The position numbers and the translations under genes are program-made. DNA of 64,000 nt from positions 434,001 through 498,000 of the forward strand of contig JAHEWK010000003.1 in the NCBI GenBank assembly GCA_020740775.1, given 5' to 3'. The stretch comes from Ilyonectria destructans (taxonomy: Eukaryota; Ascomycota; Sordariomycetes; Hypocreales; Nectriaceae). Below the pieces are notes generated by a model. The model was given only the letters and a program-made list of their open reading frames with translations. It searched no databases and was not told the origin of the DNA. This document shows, in pieces, positions 1-10,609 of the stretch (position 1 is the stretch's first letter; every line of letters starts with the position of its first letter).

Positions 1-681
1 CTGCAGCCAATCGCAACGCCAGAAGGCATTGTCAGCCGGCCCGAAGAGGAACTGCTGGTCCTTGAGACGCTCCGTGATCGATTCTCGTCTGCCACGGACC
101 AGGACCATATCGAGAACTTGACGCAGAAGCTCAGCCGTACACTTGACACAATTGTGCGCGTCGTTCGGCAGAAATGCTTCCCGGAAGCGGCTAACACGCC
201 CTCTATGATCTTCAACGACCTCTCAAGCCTGCACTCCAGTGCGTCCTCCGGCTCCCAGCGAGGCGGCTCCCGCGGCTCCCGCAAGGACACCCCTCCGGAG
301 CCCGATGCACTACCAACCGTGACGTCGACCAACGAGGCAATGACTACATCGTCGATGCTACTACCCTTTATGCAGCCATTCGACTCCCCTCGGAGCTGCT
401 CGCCATGGCACACTAACGGAAACACCAGTGCCGGCGGCGTCGGGGTCGGGGTCGGGGTCGTCGTTTCGCCGTGGCCTGGGTCATACAAGCAGCAGGCGGA
501 TTCTGCAGGACGCGTAGGCAAGCGTCCAAGACTGCCCAGTCAGACGGAGCTATTTGACATGACGGCGGCCTTTGCGGAACACATGCAAGGGCATAGTCAG
601 CGGCCTGAGGAGGACCCGCTGGCCATGTTTGACTTTCTTGCAGGGAACAACGATATCCCAGTCTTCGACGGCGATGAGTAG
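1..681 (+). CDS. C-terminal part of a probable fungal transcription factor (5' truncated by window edge)
   Basis: The frame is open from base 1 to the TAG at 679-681 and has no start of its own, so this is the last 226 residues of a gene that begins to the left. The first 60 residues are helical and charged. The rest is Ser/Pro/Gly-rich with a VGVGVGVVV run encoded by a short GTCGGG repeat, a basic KRPR patch and an acidic tail ending FDGDE. This composition resembles the C-terminus of a Zn2Cys6 or other fungal regulator. The DNA-binding domain is outside the window, so the class is inferred. Its place at the edge of a run of redox enzymes would suit a pathway regulator. Confidence 0.5.
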   Translation: MQPIATPEGIVSRPEEELLVLETLRDRFSSATDQDHIENLTQKLSRTLDTIVRVVRQKCFPEAANTPSMIFNDLSSLHSSASSGSQRGGSRGSRKDTPPEPDALPTVTSTNEAMTTSSMLLPFMQPFDSPRSCSPWHTNGNTSAGGVGVGVGVVVSPWPGSYKQQADSAGRVGKRPRLPSQTELFDMTAAFAEHMQGHSQRPEEDPLAMFDFLAGNNDIPVFDGDE

Positions 682-1556
682 CGCGAGAAAGAGGTTTTTT
701 TGTTACTTTTGCATCACTTCACTATCAAGTAACATGGATGGGGAACGGCGGCGGTTTACTACACCCAGTGTTGGGTCTTTCTTTCTTCTCATACATGCTA
801 CACTGCAACCAAGCCTGGCCTCGGCGAGGCCAAAGAGTCACCACAACGGTATAATATAAAGACAAGTAACAAAGAGGAAAATCTTCAGGCCCTCATCATC
901 TCCACTGGATTACCGTAATCTGACGTAAGGGGTAGAGACATCGATAAAATAAAATGCTTCACTAGATCTGTTTTAGCAGTAATTTCTACTTATAAGACCG
1001 GATTACCGACGCATACAAGTTATATAAGTGTCCCTTTGTACCTCTTTGCGTTTTCTCCTCTTCACCATAACCTAGCCTCTTAGTATCTATCACTCTTTAA
1101 GGCTATATAATTAGTGCAATAAGAGCAATTTTAGCAAATGTTAATCTATAGAAAAGTTCGAATACTGTAATTCAGAGTCCTGTCTACTGAATTCCTGGTT
1201 CCATTAAGGCCTAGTACCCTAATCTTCAGCGGCCTTACTTCCCTAGCCCTTCTGAAGTTTAGCGCTTGAGCTGCCCCTGAACCCATTAGCGCTCGAACTG
1301 CCCTACGCTCCTGTCTAGCTGCCCTGATCCTTAGCACTCTTTGTACTCTAACCTCTCTACAATTTAGCGCTTAACCTGCCCTCGAGCCCCAAAGGCCCTA
1401 TCCTCTAAAACGGCGGTAATAAGGCACTGGCAAGTACTTTTCTCACGGTCGCATCTGTTATGAAGAGCAAATAATGCAACTTCCGATGCCACTGCGCTCA
1501 ATTTGATATAAGTGACTCAATAAACTCACCATACGATTCTGATCTGAATTCTACCC
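682..1556. other. Convergent intergenic region with degenerate repeats
   Basis: No credible gene lies in these 875 bases. The stretch at about 840-1140 is visibly AT-rich. The stretch at 1250-1400 holds three copies of an 18-bp motif listed separately. The short ORF at 1146-1337 on the minus strand only reads across these repeats and resembles no protein I know. Confidence 0.6.
1259..1381. repeat. Three dispersed copies of an 18-bp motif
   Basis: TTAGCGCTTGAGCTGCCC at 1259-1276, TTAGCGCTCGAACTGCCC at 1286-1303 and TTAGCGCTTAACCTGCCC at 1364-1381 are the same 18-mer with 1-4 substitutions. Differences are mostly transitions. The spacing is irregular (27 and 78 bp), so it is not a simple tandem array. 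It may be the remnant of an older repeat. Confidence 0.7.
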
Positions 1557-2250
1557 CTACTTGCTCTCCTTTTCCTTTTCCTTGCCCTTTACCTCCGACA
1601 CAGCTTCCATTCGCTTGACGTCTTCGTCGCTGATCGGAATGGTTGCAAAACGCAGCAGAGCAGCCTTGTTAGCTTCAGGGGTAAGCTCTGCACCACTCCC
1701 AACCAATTGCTCCAGGTACTCAAAGTAGCGAATGAAGAATCCAGGAGTCGCCGTGTTGATGAAAACAGCTTCTTCGTCGAAAGGGTTGCTGAACTTGTGG
1801 GGAAGCCGGATTGGAACGGTCAACATTTCGCCGGCCTTGCAGTCTATGTCTGGGCGTCCTGGAGAGTGGAAGCGAACAGTTCCTTTCTACAACGCGCACC
1901 ATTGACTGTTAGATAATGGGATTACGAGAGGAGAGGGTGAATTTTCAAGACCTACCGTCACGTAGAATCCCTCATCATGCATTTCATGGAAGTGGAATAC
2001 CGGTCCGCTAGTGTTAGGCGGCAACAGGCTTTCGATAACAGACAGCCGGTACTGCGTGTTTGATCCATCCTCGATCGGCCGCCACAAATCTGTAAGGGGG
2101 TGTCAGATGAGCAGCCGGTAGACGGCCCAGTGAGATCAAAGGAACAAGGAATCATGGCTTACACTGGCCAAGACGGCGCCATGGCACCTCGCTGGGCTTG
2201 AAGTGGTGGATGCTGAGCGTCTGAGCGTATGCTTCAATAGCAGGATCCAT
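1557..2250 (-). CDS. Cupin-fold protein (quercetin dioxygenase-like)
   Basis: Three exons give 183 residues: 2250-2163, 2089-1956 and 1886-1557. Introns are GTAAGC...TTACAG and GTAGGT...TTGTAG. The middle exon carries the first cupin motif, HFHEMHDEGFYV (H-x-H-x(3)-H/D-E/G pattern), after a short N-terminal section ending YLWRPIEDG. The third exon resumes with KGTVRFHSPGRPDIDCKAGE and LTVPIRLPHKFSNP, the usual second half of the barrel (G-x(5)-P-x-G then H). Single-cupin proteins of this size in fungi act as dioxygenases, isomerases or have no known reaction. The C-terminus is a Lys/Glu-rich tail. It is divergent from the enoyl-reductase-like gene at 3178 and shares its promoter. The fold is well supported; the substrate is unknown. 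Confidence 0.8.
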
Positions 2251-3177
2251 TGTTCTTGGTCTTGGATTCTTTCTTTCTCACGCTGCTGTCTCGCCCGTTG
2301 ACTCTCACTACTTAATGTCGGTGAGGTTCTATTTGTCGTGTCTTGGCAGCTGAGAAATGAGGGCCAATCGCGTTCCAACTATCACTTGGTGGTGTCTGTG
2401 TTACTGTGGGCGGGTCGCTGGCGTGGAGTTGTGGCCGGATTTAGCAGAAGTTAACGATTGCCCTTTCTGGACGAACATCCACATCTCGAACGTAAGTTAG
2501 CAGCCTCGACCGGGACTGAGTTGGTATAAGACAACTCTTATCCCCGCTAATTCCGCCCGGCCATGGCTTTTACTAGACGGAAAGCGTGCCGATGACTCGT
2601 AGAGACATGTCCGGCCGGCGTCCGGCAATCTGTCATATTGGCTCCCGGAAAATATGTATGCAGCAGCGCGTTGGTATGATCTGGAAACACAAATACGGCA
2701 ACTCGCTGCCTTGGGCTGCATGGACTAGAGGTCGGGTTCCGTCCATAGAAGGCTCTCCGCCAAGTACATGATGCGGTCTAGATCTCCAGGATTCCAATGG
2801 CCTGATGAAATGTGCTTTATGGCGAGTCGCGAGCTGAGCCACGCCGACCACAGCATGAGGCATGTCTTATCGTTTCAGGGAACCGCTAAGTCCGCTCGCG
2901 AGAGCCGACGGCAACGATTCACTGCCGATGCCGTACGCTCTTTCTTCCTTGCGACCGGTGTGAGGCGGTGCGACTCCTTCCACGGGAGCTGTTGCCCGTC
3001 ACAGGAAACTAGAGAAATAGCAAGGTAGTCCATTCTTGCCGTGAAAGCTCTTCTGATCCATTTCCTCAACACAAACTTCCGATCTCTAGACGAAATCTCC
3101 TCGCACAATCTCCCCTTCGATTGGAATCATCTCAATTGTCACCTCGCCCGTTCTCCTGCTTCTCGACGCAATCCACG
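2251..3177. other. Divergent promoter region between cupin and MDR genes
   Basis: This 927-base gap lies between two starts that point away from each other. Short ORFs here (2497-2863, 2768-3108) overlap on both strands and look like chance frames. It includes a GC-rich CGG cluster at 2612-2625, listed separately. No other element was recognised. Confidence 0.55.
2612..2625 (+). promoter_or_regulatory. CGG-triplet cluster including CGG-N4-CGG
   Basis: CGG triplets start at 2612, 2616 and 2623, so the last two form CGG-N4-CGG. Zn2Cys6 regulators bind paired CGG half-sites. The same spacing occurs in the two other divergent promoters of the cluster (8249-8265 and 12317-12326). Binding is inferred only. 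Confidence 0.35.
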
Positions 3178-4288
3178 ATGGCCAACACGATGCTGCAATA
3201 CCAGGCAACGCAAAAGGGTGGTCCCTTTGCGCTTGCAACGGTGCCCAAGCCCACACCCGAGCCTACCGATGTATGCATTCGTATCAAGGCCGTGGCACTC
3301 AACCCCCTGGACTGGAAGATGATGTCCCGCGGCGAGATGGTACAGAACTGGCCTGCAACCTTCGGTCTCGACGCCTCCGGCGTAGTCGAGGAAGTGGGGG
3401 ATCTCGTCACAGCCTTCCAGCCAGGTGACGAAGTCTTCGCCCTTTGTGGTATTGGTGGCAAGACCGCCGGCTTCCAAGAGGTCGTCACGGTGCCCCAGCA
3501 CTTTGTTGCCAAGAAACCCCGGGCATGTGCCTTTGAGGATGTTGCAGCACTCCCGTAAGTGATATCTAAGCTTACCCCCTCTGGCATCTACACCCTTACC
3601 TCAGATCCCTTGTCTCGACTGGACTAACACGACATGCCTTATCAGTATCTGCTACCTGACTGCTGCGTCTGCCATTCTCTTTGGCCTCCACGTTCCGATC
3701 CCTCACATCTCGCCAACTGCACCGGGCAAGCCCGCACCCACCCCACGCAGCCTGCTTGTTCTCGGCGGCGCCTCTGGCGTCGGAAGCGCAGCCATCCAGA
3801 TGCTACGATTTGCCCTCCCCGAAGCCACGATCTTGGTAACTGCCTCGCTCAAGCATGAAACAAGACTCAAGTGGCTTGGCGCCTCGAAAGTTCTTGATCG
3901 AAACTCCTCCTCGATCGCATCTGATGTCACTTCAACAGTCCCTGAAGGTGTTGACGCCATTCTGGACTGCGTTACGGCCGCTGCAACTCATCCCGAAGTC
4001 TTCGGAGCATTTCGTCGCGATGGACCTCGCATGTACTCGCAGGTATTTACGGGTCAGTCAGTCATGGTCCCTGATGGAGTCCAATCAGCCGTCGTCTTTG
4101 GGAGACAGGTCTTTGAGGCTCCTGGAGGGCTGAGTGCCATGGCGGCTCTCGGAAAACTTGTCGATGAGAAGAAATACAAGTTCCCGGTACCTACCACGAT
4201 CGTCGGAAAGGGCTGGGATGCGATCGGGACAGGATTGCAGCAGTTTGAGATGGGCGTCAGTGGGCAGAAGCTCATTGTTGTGATCTAG
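3178..4288 (+). CDS. Medium-chain dehydrogenase/reductase, trans-acting enoyl reductase-like
   Basis: Two exons, 3178-3554 and 3646-4288, give 339 residues. The GTAAGT...TATCAG junction restores the frame as LPICYLTAASAILFGLHVP. The N-terminal GroES-like domain has the family signature KAVALNPLDWK and GLDASGVVEEVG with PGDEVF. The cofactor domain has the Rossmann loop LVLGGASGVGSAAIQ and a GASKVLD segment. The catalytic-zinc Cys/His set of classical alcohol dehydrogenases is absent. This matches the LovC-type trans enoyl reductases and related NADPH quinone/enoyl reductases that serve polyketide pathways. The ATG at 3178 is chosen over the in-frame ATG at 3121 because MANTMLQYQATQKGG is a typical start for the family. 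No polyketide synthase partner is visible. Confidence 0.85.
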
Positions 4289-5162
4289 CTCTCCGGGCAC
4301 GACCGGTTACACAGCTTTCGCTGACATAACATTCAGTCGACTCGTCATATTACAGTTTTATGCAGCTGATGGCGTGCCTCAATGTTAATGGGGAACATTA
4401 AACACTGTCCGTGTTCGTCTAGAAGAACTACGCATGGATCATTACAGACATCACGACTCTCGCTGTCAACGGTCAAAAGTAACGGGGAGGATGAACTTAA
4501 AAGTCTACTTTAGCCATTAGCTATGCCTCAAATCCGATCGTTGTTGAAGTTAGTTATGTTAGCAAATTAATCGAGGACTTCGCTTCATTTGAACATTGAG
4601 CTACACCCCCACTGTACGTCGAACGCATCATGTCAAAATGCCCTATAAGTCATCGCGGAATGGGCATGTCAATCCCGTCACACTTGTTGATGAGGCGTTT
4701 GAACAATTGTGATTCAATTCCCTTTGTGCCAAGTCACTTAGTCCATTAATCCCACTGTTTGTAGAAAACCGCACTAATATGCCTATCCGCCGACGGGGCA
4801 TGTTGCTCGGCGTCCGCCGCCGGACTGTCGACAATATCTGGAAAGGGGATACTTTGCATGCATGAACTCAGCCCCAAATTGTTCCGTCCATACAATATTA
4901 CCCTTAGAGTTTGATTGGATCTTACTCCGTGACTCGGCCGCTGGGGGCGATGGCATTCGGGTCCCGCCACCCGGAGCACTGAAGTGTGTCGAGGCGGACA
5001 GAGCAAGCAACACTCCAGAACGGAGATTGCGGTACACATTATAATAGCTTCTCAATGAAGATATAGGACTCATGACGCAACCAAATAAGGACTGTCGATC
5101 CGATTCTGATTAGCACTTCTATCCTTGTATCGTGTCAGTTGTGAACCCGAAACACCGTCACC
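4289..5162. other. Intergenic region upstream of the methyltransferase-like gene
   Basis: These 874 bases contain no supported gene. Small minus-strand frames at 4643-5073 overlap each other and have no recognisable motif. The proximal part should hold the promoter of the gene starting at 5163. I did not find the CGG-N4-CGG arrangement here. Confidence 0.5.
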
Positions 5163-6047
5163 ATGCTTGTCGTTCTCCCCCGATTCCACCTCATCGAAAT
5201 TGAGGATTATCCTTGGTGCCCAGAATGGCTTCGTGAATACGCGCATCGCTCACTCGCCGCGGTCTGGCGCACGGTAGGCCTCAACCGCACCAGTTCCACG
5301 GCTGCACAGGTTTGCGACGTCATCACGGCCAATCTGCCCGATCACCCGAGTGAGTATCACTTCGTGGACGCCTGCGCTGGAGCTGGGGGACCTACTCCCA
5401 TCTTCGAAGAGATTCTCAATGGGCGGATGCTCGACGAGGGCAAGCCGCCCATTGACTTCTTGCTGACGGATCTGTATCCTGATCTTGAAGCGTGGAAGGC
5501 CATTGTGGCTAAGAGCGATCACATCTCCTACGTGGAGAAGCCTGTGGATGCAACTAAAGCATCGAGATATGCAGCCAGGGATAAGAAAGAGTTGCGAATT
5601 TTCAACATGTGCTTCCATCACTTTGATGACGACGGTGCCCGCAAGGTGATCCGAAGCTGCATTGAAGAATCCGACTCGTTTATGTAAGACGTCCATCCCA
5701 TCACTAGTTCTCCAACTTACACTCTCAGGATTTTTGAGGTGACTCACCGAACTCCATCATCCTTGATCAACACAACGTTCATCATTCTGTCCCCATTTGT
5801 CACCACATTAACATGGTGGTGGTGGTCTCCCATGCACCTGATTTTCACCTACCTCATCCCTGTGGTCCCTCTCTTCTTCTTCATCAACGGTTATGTGTCG
5901 TGCTTGCGTGCACGCACTCCAGGGGAGATGTTTAAGCTGATGGAGAAGGAGGGAATCGACACGACAGGGTGGAAGTTTACCGACGGCGAGACTACAGTCC
6001 TGCCTCCATTTGGCAAGATTTACCATTTCATTGGTACCAAGGAGTGA
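5163..6047 (+). CDS. SAM methyltransferase-like protein with C-terminal membrane segments
   Basis: Exons 5163-5683 and 5729-6047 give 279 residues (GTAAGA...TCTCAG, joining as SFMIFEV). Residues around 70-80 read FVDACAGAGGPTPIFEE, which fits class I methyltransferase motif I (hydrophobic-D-x-G-x-G). Motif II would be LLTDLYPDLEAW, and FNMCFHHFDDDGARKVI resembles the helix after motif IV. After IFEVTHRTPSS comes a strongly hydrophobic stretch with WWWW, then FTYLIPVVPLFFFING. That makes one or two probable membrane segments at about residues 190-240, followed by a short polar tail. The reaction is unknown. A membrane-anchored methyltransferase would suit a lipophilic intermediate. It lies between the reductase and the P450, on the plus strand. 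Confidence 0.7.
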
Positions 6048-6458
6048 GTCAGGGATGGGAACTGTGGAGCGTTTTGGGGAGTTGAGGGGCATAGGCGTAT
6101 AGTTGCGGCATGTTGACGGGGTTGTCGCGTCAGGTGGTGAGGCCATGTTGAAGGTTGAAAGCACGGAATTTAGAATGAAGATAAAATCAACCGTTACGCT
6201 ATTTTTTGGACCCAACTTGCATCTTGAGAACCATTTTGGAAAGCCCGATCCTGAGCTTTTCTGAAAGGATTGAGACCGAAATCGCAATGCTATGTTCCAC
6301 TACGCAATTGGGAGCGCATGGTATTTTAGTCAGTTCATCGACGGAAGGTGAGCCATTTCGGAACGAATCAAGTACGAAATTTATTGATAGGAATAAAATT
6401 TCCCGCCATCTGCAAGCATGCGCGTCTTTTAGTCAGGTAAGGTCACTCCACCTTCTCA
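6048..6458. other. Convergent gap between methyltransferase-like gene and P450
   Basis: This is the shared 3' flank of two convergent genes. No gene or strong repeat was seen. Confidence 0.5.
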
Positions 6459-8129
6459 TCACACTGATCTGGGTGAGAGCCTGCACATCAGCGACGGCTT
6501 CACCCAAAATCCATAGATCTTCTGCCCCTTCATCCAATCCTCACATTCTCTCTCCAGCTCAAGATCAAAACGCCAGAGCAACCTAGCCAGAATAAGTCGC
6601 ATTTCTGCTTTAGCTAGATTCTTGCCCAGACAGTTTCTAGGGCCCACCGAGAAAGGCTGGAAGCTGGCTCTGACATCAGATTGCGTTTTGTTGGTGTCTT
6701 GTTTATCCTCGAGCCATCGCTCAGGAAGAAATTCTTTAGCACGGGAGAAATTCTTCTCGGAGTGATATGTTGCGAGGTGATTCACTCCCACGGTCGTTCC
6801 TCCAGGAACAAACAGCCCATCTATTGTGGCTCCCCAGGGTGGGACAACTCTGGGGAGAGTCAACGCCACTGGTGGATAGAGTCGCATAGCCTCGTTAAGG
6901 ACAGCATCTAGAAGCGGTATTCTGTCTCCTGCGAGGGCAGCAGATTTTATGTCATCTTCGATGGCGAATTCTGCTCGAATGTTATCGCGCAGCTGCTGGT
7001 AAACTCGCGGATGGGTCAAAAGTAGGAATGTTGTCGCTGTCAGGGCTGTCGCGGTGCCATCCGATCCGGCGATTGCAATGCTAAAGGCGTTGACAACCAT
7101 TTCATCCGATGATAGGCTCTTGTGTTTGTCACTGCTGTCGGTGCCATCGGCCGCAAGGACATAATGCCAAAAGTCTTTGCGATCACTGGTTGGACCTCGG
7201 GCGGTTCGCGCATCAACCATTTCTCGCGCACGGTGAACATTTGCGAGACGCGAAGTAGTTGAACCGTTCAAAAACCAGTTTCTCAACGTGCTAATACCGT
7301 AGTATGTAGCCATTTGACTCATGATCAGTTCTCTTGACACAGCTTTAATGGACGCCACAAAAGGATGGGCCATCCCGGTGTCGACACAGGAGAAATCCTC
7401 TCCGAACGCCAGAGACCCAATAAGGTCAAATGCTGGTCAAAAATTCAGTAGGTAAACCAGATCGCCAAAAGATCTAGAACTTACTCGTTAAATGATACCA
7501 GTCCGTTAAATCCACTGGTCCTTTGGCGCACTCCCCATCAAGTTGCGCAAGGAGCTTCGTACAATATTTTACGAGCACGCCTTCCTGTTCTCGAAGAGCC
7601 TTCTCGGAGAATGCATGGGAGAGCAAGCGGCGATGTCGTGAATGGGCCATCCGATCTGCCGTCATGATATCTTCCCAGTCAGCATTAATCGTCGGTTGCA
7701 GATCATTAACACTCACTAGGAACGCCAGTTGGTGTCACAAGTAAGAAGATCGGATCTTTCTTCATCTCTATCGCCCGGTGGCCGTAGATGGTTTTCCATG
7801 CTGTGTCAGAATTGTACGAGATCTCGTTGGGAGCAACCCGTAGAGTTTGTCCGTATTGGCGGTGCAGCTCGACCAGCCTGTGGTTGAGTCTGCCCCGATA
7901 CTGGTTCCAACACCATGGAAGTCTTGTTGCTGCCCATAGCTTCGGGCCTGGATGGTGACGTAAAGGATGTAAAAGTATGTTGTAGCCAATTTTTGCGAGG
8001 ATCTTTGAGCTGTGAGTTTGCAGTGTCCGCAAGTAAGGCTATGCGACTTACAAAAGTGCCACCGAGCCAAAGCGATATCAATATGACTCTCCACATGCTG
8101 GCGAGCTCAGTCAACTTGGCGGTATCCAT
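6459..8129 (-). CDS. Cytochrome P450 monooxygenase (CYP65/isotrichodermin hydroxylase-like)
   Basis: Four exons, 8129-8052, 8002-7717, 7670-7485 and 7432-6459, give 507 residues with phases 0, 1 and 1. An N-terminal anchor (VILISLWLGGTF) precedes HPLRHHPGPKLWAATRLPW. Then come GVPNIMTADRMAHSRHRRLL, the C-helix region, and AIAGSDGTATALTATTF, the I-helix oxygen-binding motif. LNEAMRLYPP contains the K-helix ExxR. FSVGPRNCLGKNLA is the heme loop with its Cys ligand. All key residues are present, so it should be active. The 46-nt intron at 7671-7716 is inferred because skipping it causes a frameshift and splicing it restores the conserved GVPNIMTAD. The first acceptor is the second of two AGs. 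Divergent partner: the FAD monooxygenase at 8418. Confidence 0.93.
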
Positions 8130-8417
8130 GGCGGAAGGTTGGATATCCTGGGATAAATCCGACGTTTGTTTGATTGCTGCACATATGACTCCCAGAAAAT
8201 ACGATGAATTCCGTTGAGGCTGTGTGACGCTGTTGGCGGGGTGCGAAACGGACCTCGGAGGTCGGCTCCCGAACAGGCACCCAGCGCCCAGCCCTGTAAC
8301 TTATACTGGGCAGGGATTTGCCCATATGTGAACAAAAGGTTCCGATTTCCGCAAGTCTTCCATACTTGCTAATGGTAAAGCAACCTTCTTCTTATCGTTA
8401 CCGTCGTACCAGTCAAA
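8130..8417. promoter_or_regulatory. Bidirectional promoter between P450 and FAD monooxygenase
   Basis: Only 288 bases separate the two divergent starts, so both genes probably share regulation. It contains the CGG array at 8249-8265. Confidence 0.6.
8249..8265 (+). promoter_or_regulatory. Three CGG triplets at 7-bp period enclosing a 13-bp palindrome
   Basis: CGG starts at 8249, 8256 and 8263, making two overlapping CGG-N4-CGG units, and a CCG follows at 8269. Within it GACCTCGGAGGTC (8251-8263) has perfect 6-bp inverted arms around one G. This is a plausible site for a Zn2Cys6 cluster regulator. Binding is inferred. Confidence 0.45.
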
Positions 8418-9914
8418 ATGACAACCAAGGATTTGCATGTCATCATCATCGGTGCCGGTATTTGCGCTTCATCTAAGCCTCATTTGTATCAATTCTAATC
8501 ATTCTAGGCATCACCGGCCTGATAGTTGGGCAAGGCCTCAAGAAGGTATTGTACTTTTCCAACAAGAGATTCCAAATGCTAATTCCTATAGTTGGGAATT
8601 CGGTACTCGATCTTTGAGAAGGAAGTCTGTCTCAATTACCGCAGCAATGAGTGGACCATGGCCATTCATTGGTCTCTCGATCGTCTGGAGAAAATCCTCC
8701 CTCCAGAGGTCTTCGAGAAGATACCCCTGATCTCGTGCAATCCAGCAGTGCCAATTGAGGCTGGCGGGCTATATCCCATCATTCAAGCTGAAACAGGCAA
8801 TTTATTGACTGGAGTCCCTTACGAGAAAGGTCTCCGTGTATCTCGTAGTAAGATGCGATCGCTTTGCTCGAAGGGAGTCGAAGTCCAGTATGGAAAGAAC
8901 CTAGTTGATGTTGCATTCAACGAGAGCGGGCAAGGCGTCATTGCAACCTTCGCCGACGGCACAGTTGTTTCTGGGTCTCTCATCCTTGGCGCAGACGGTC
9001 CTCGCTCCAAAGTCCGGGAGTTTGCCATGGGAAGCGCCGACGAGGCAGCCGTTAGCAAGTTTCCCATCTTCCATACCAACATGACGGTGTGCTTCCAGGA
9101 TGCTGAGAAGGCCAAGTATGTGCGACGGGATTTTCCCACCAGCTACCTGGCTCTAAGCAACCAGTCATTCCATGCATTTCAATCCAGTAAGTCCAGTTGG
9201 CGACATCTTAAATAAGAGCATACTAACTGTTCGTAGTCTCCAATATGCCAGATGGCCCAGATCACCCGGAGTCATGGATCTTCCACATGGCCATGGCATG
9301 GCTAGGCGATGCAAACAACGAATTGAGTTATCCCGAGCGCCTGGCTTTGATCAAAGAACGTGCAATTGGGATGGGTGAGCCTGCTCGATCAGCGTTTATG
9401 TGGCTGCCAGATGATACCGAAGTGCACAAGGCAGACATCAGCTTCTGGATCCCAAAGCCATGGAATAACCATGATGGGAGAATGAGTCTGATCGGTGATG
9501 CCGCTCACCCTATGCCACCGTGTAAGTTACCATGTTCTCCAATAACAATGACGAGGTGCTGACACTCAGCAAGATCGTGGCCAGGGGCTGAACCACTGCA
9601 TTTGTGATGCTTCCTATCTCCTCGCTGGAATCTCGGGAGTCCAGGACGGAATGATGGATCTCGCCAAAATGGTCAAGGACTATGAAGCAGACATTATCCC
9701 AAGGGGTCAGGAAGAGGTCAAATGTTCTGTCGAAAACGGATACATGCTTCACGATTGGAAAAAGGTTGAAACCAGTCCGGTTTTTACTCGAGGCTTCAAG
9801 CCAATGGAGGGCCATGATGCCAAGCCAGAGGATGGGGGAGAAGACATCAGCGAGCATCCGAAGGTTGGTCGTAAGGCTGATGCCGGGGAGAACGTAGAGT
9901 TGGCAGCTGCGTAA
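8418..9914 (+). CDS. FAD-dependent monooxygenase (PHBH/salicylate hydroxylase-like)
   Basis: Five exons, 8418-8457, 8508-8545, 8592-9186, 9237-9521 and 9574-9914, give 432 residues. The first three exons join into VIIIGAGITGLIVGQGLKK, the N-terminal GxGxxG FAD-binding motif. LILGADGPRSKVRE is the DG motif. LIGDAAHPMPP joined to YRGQGLNHCICDA is the second FAD motif (GD) and the helix after it. That join needs the second AG of CTCAGCAAG at 9569-9573; using the first AG breaks the frame. The C-terminal tail is polar and acidic. Group A monooxygenases of this type hydroxylate or epoxidise aromatic or polyene intermediates with NADPH and oxygen. It is transcribed away from the P450 and probably works in the same pathway. 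Confidence 0.9.
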
Positions 9915-10609
9915 GCGGTTTTGTTTTGTGGCCAACCCAAGCCAGGATCGCGGTGCAAGCCGCGTACCGAACTACATAATGCGATGTGTTTCCACCTAGA
10001 AAATCATTTATAACGTCCAAATATGGGCACTGGATGGCGCTAGTCTGGTTTATCGACCGCATATGCCCCTTTACCAATTTTGTTCATATTCCTGCAACAT
10101 CTCCAGCCGATGTTTCCTCCGGTTGTCGCCGATTGAACCCCACTACGGCGAATTAAAAGCAAAAGACGTATTTGCTTTATTTTCCTTGACGGGATCATTC
10201 ATCAAATGCAGTGTGTTAGAAAGAGAATAGAATGTAGCCAAAAAATAAATTGGACTAGATTTGGGGTTTAAAACACATGCGCTATGGCTCACACTGCGGC
10301 TTCTTGGTACACTCGAAGCTGGTAAGGACCGCAATCTGACTAAAAAGACACAGACAAAAGGTGCTTCATCATGACCATGATCAAACCGTAAGAACAAAGT
10401 GACTAAACAAGCAAAATACAATTTTTTTGGGTCAGTTGTAGAATAAGGTACTCACTCCACTTAGAGAAGAGTCCTAAGAAAAACAAAACAGAGTAATTGA
10501 AACCAGAAAGTCAGAGTGAAGACAGGACGAAATATCAACGCAGACACATCTCAAACAAAGAAAACAAAAATACCACACATTCCCGCCTAAGGCAGCGCAA
10601 AATCATCGC
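9915..10609. other. Convergent gap after the FAD monooxygenase
   Basis: There are 695 bases between two convergent genes. Bases 10400-10600 are A-rich on the plus strand (T-rich in the sense of the downstream gene), as expected for a 3' flank. No gene was recognised. Confidence 0.5.

Noticed and set aside
1146..1337. 63-residue minus-strand ORF
   Set aside because: It reads across the 18-bp repeats; no start context, domain or codon bias supports it.
2497..3108. Several overlapping ORFs on both strands upstream of the MDR gene
   Set aside because: They overlap each other, lack known motifs and occupy a divergent promoter.
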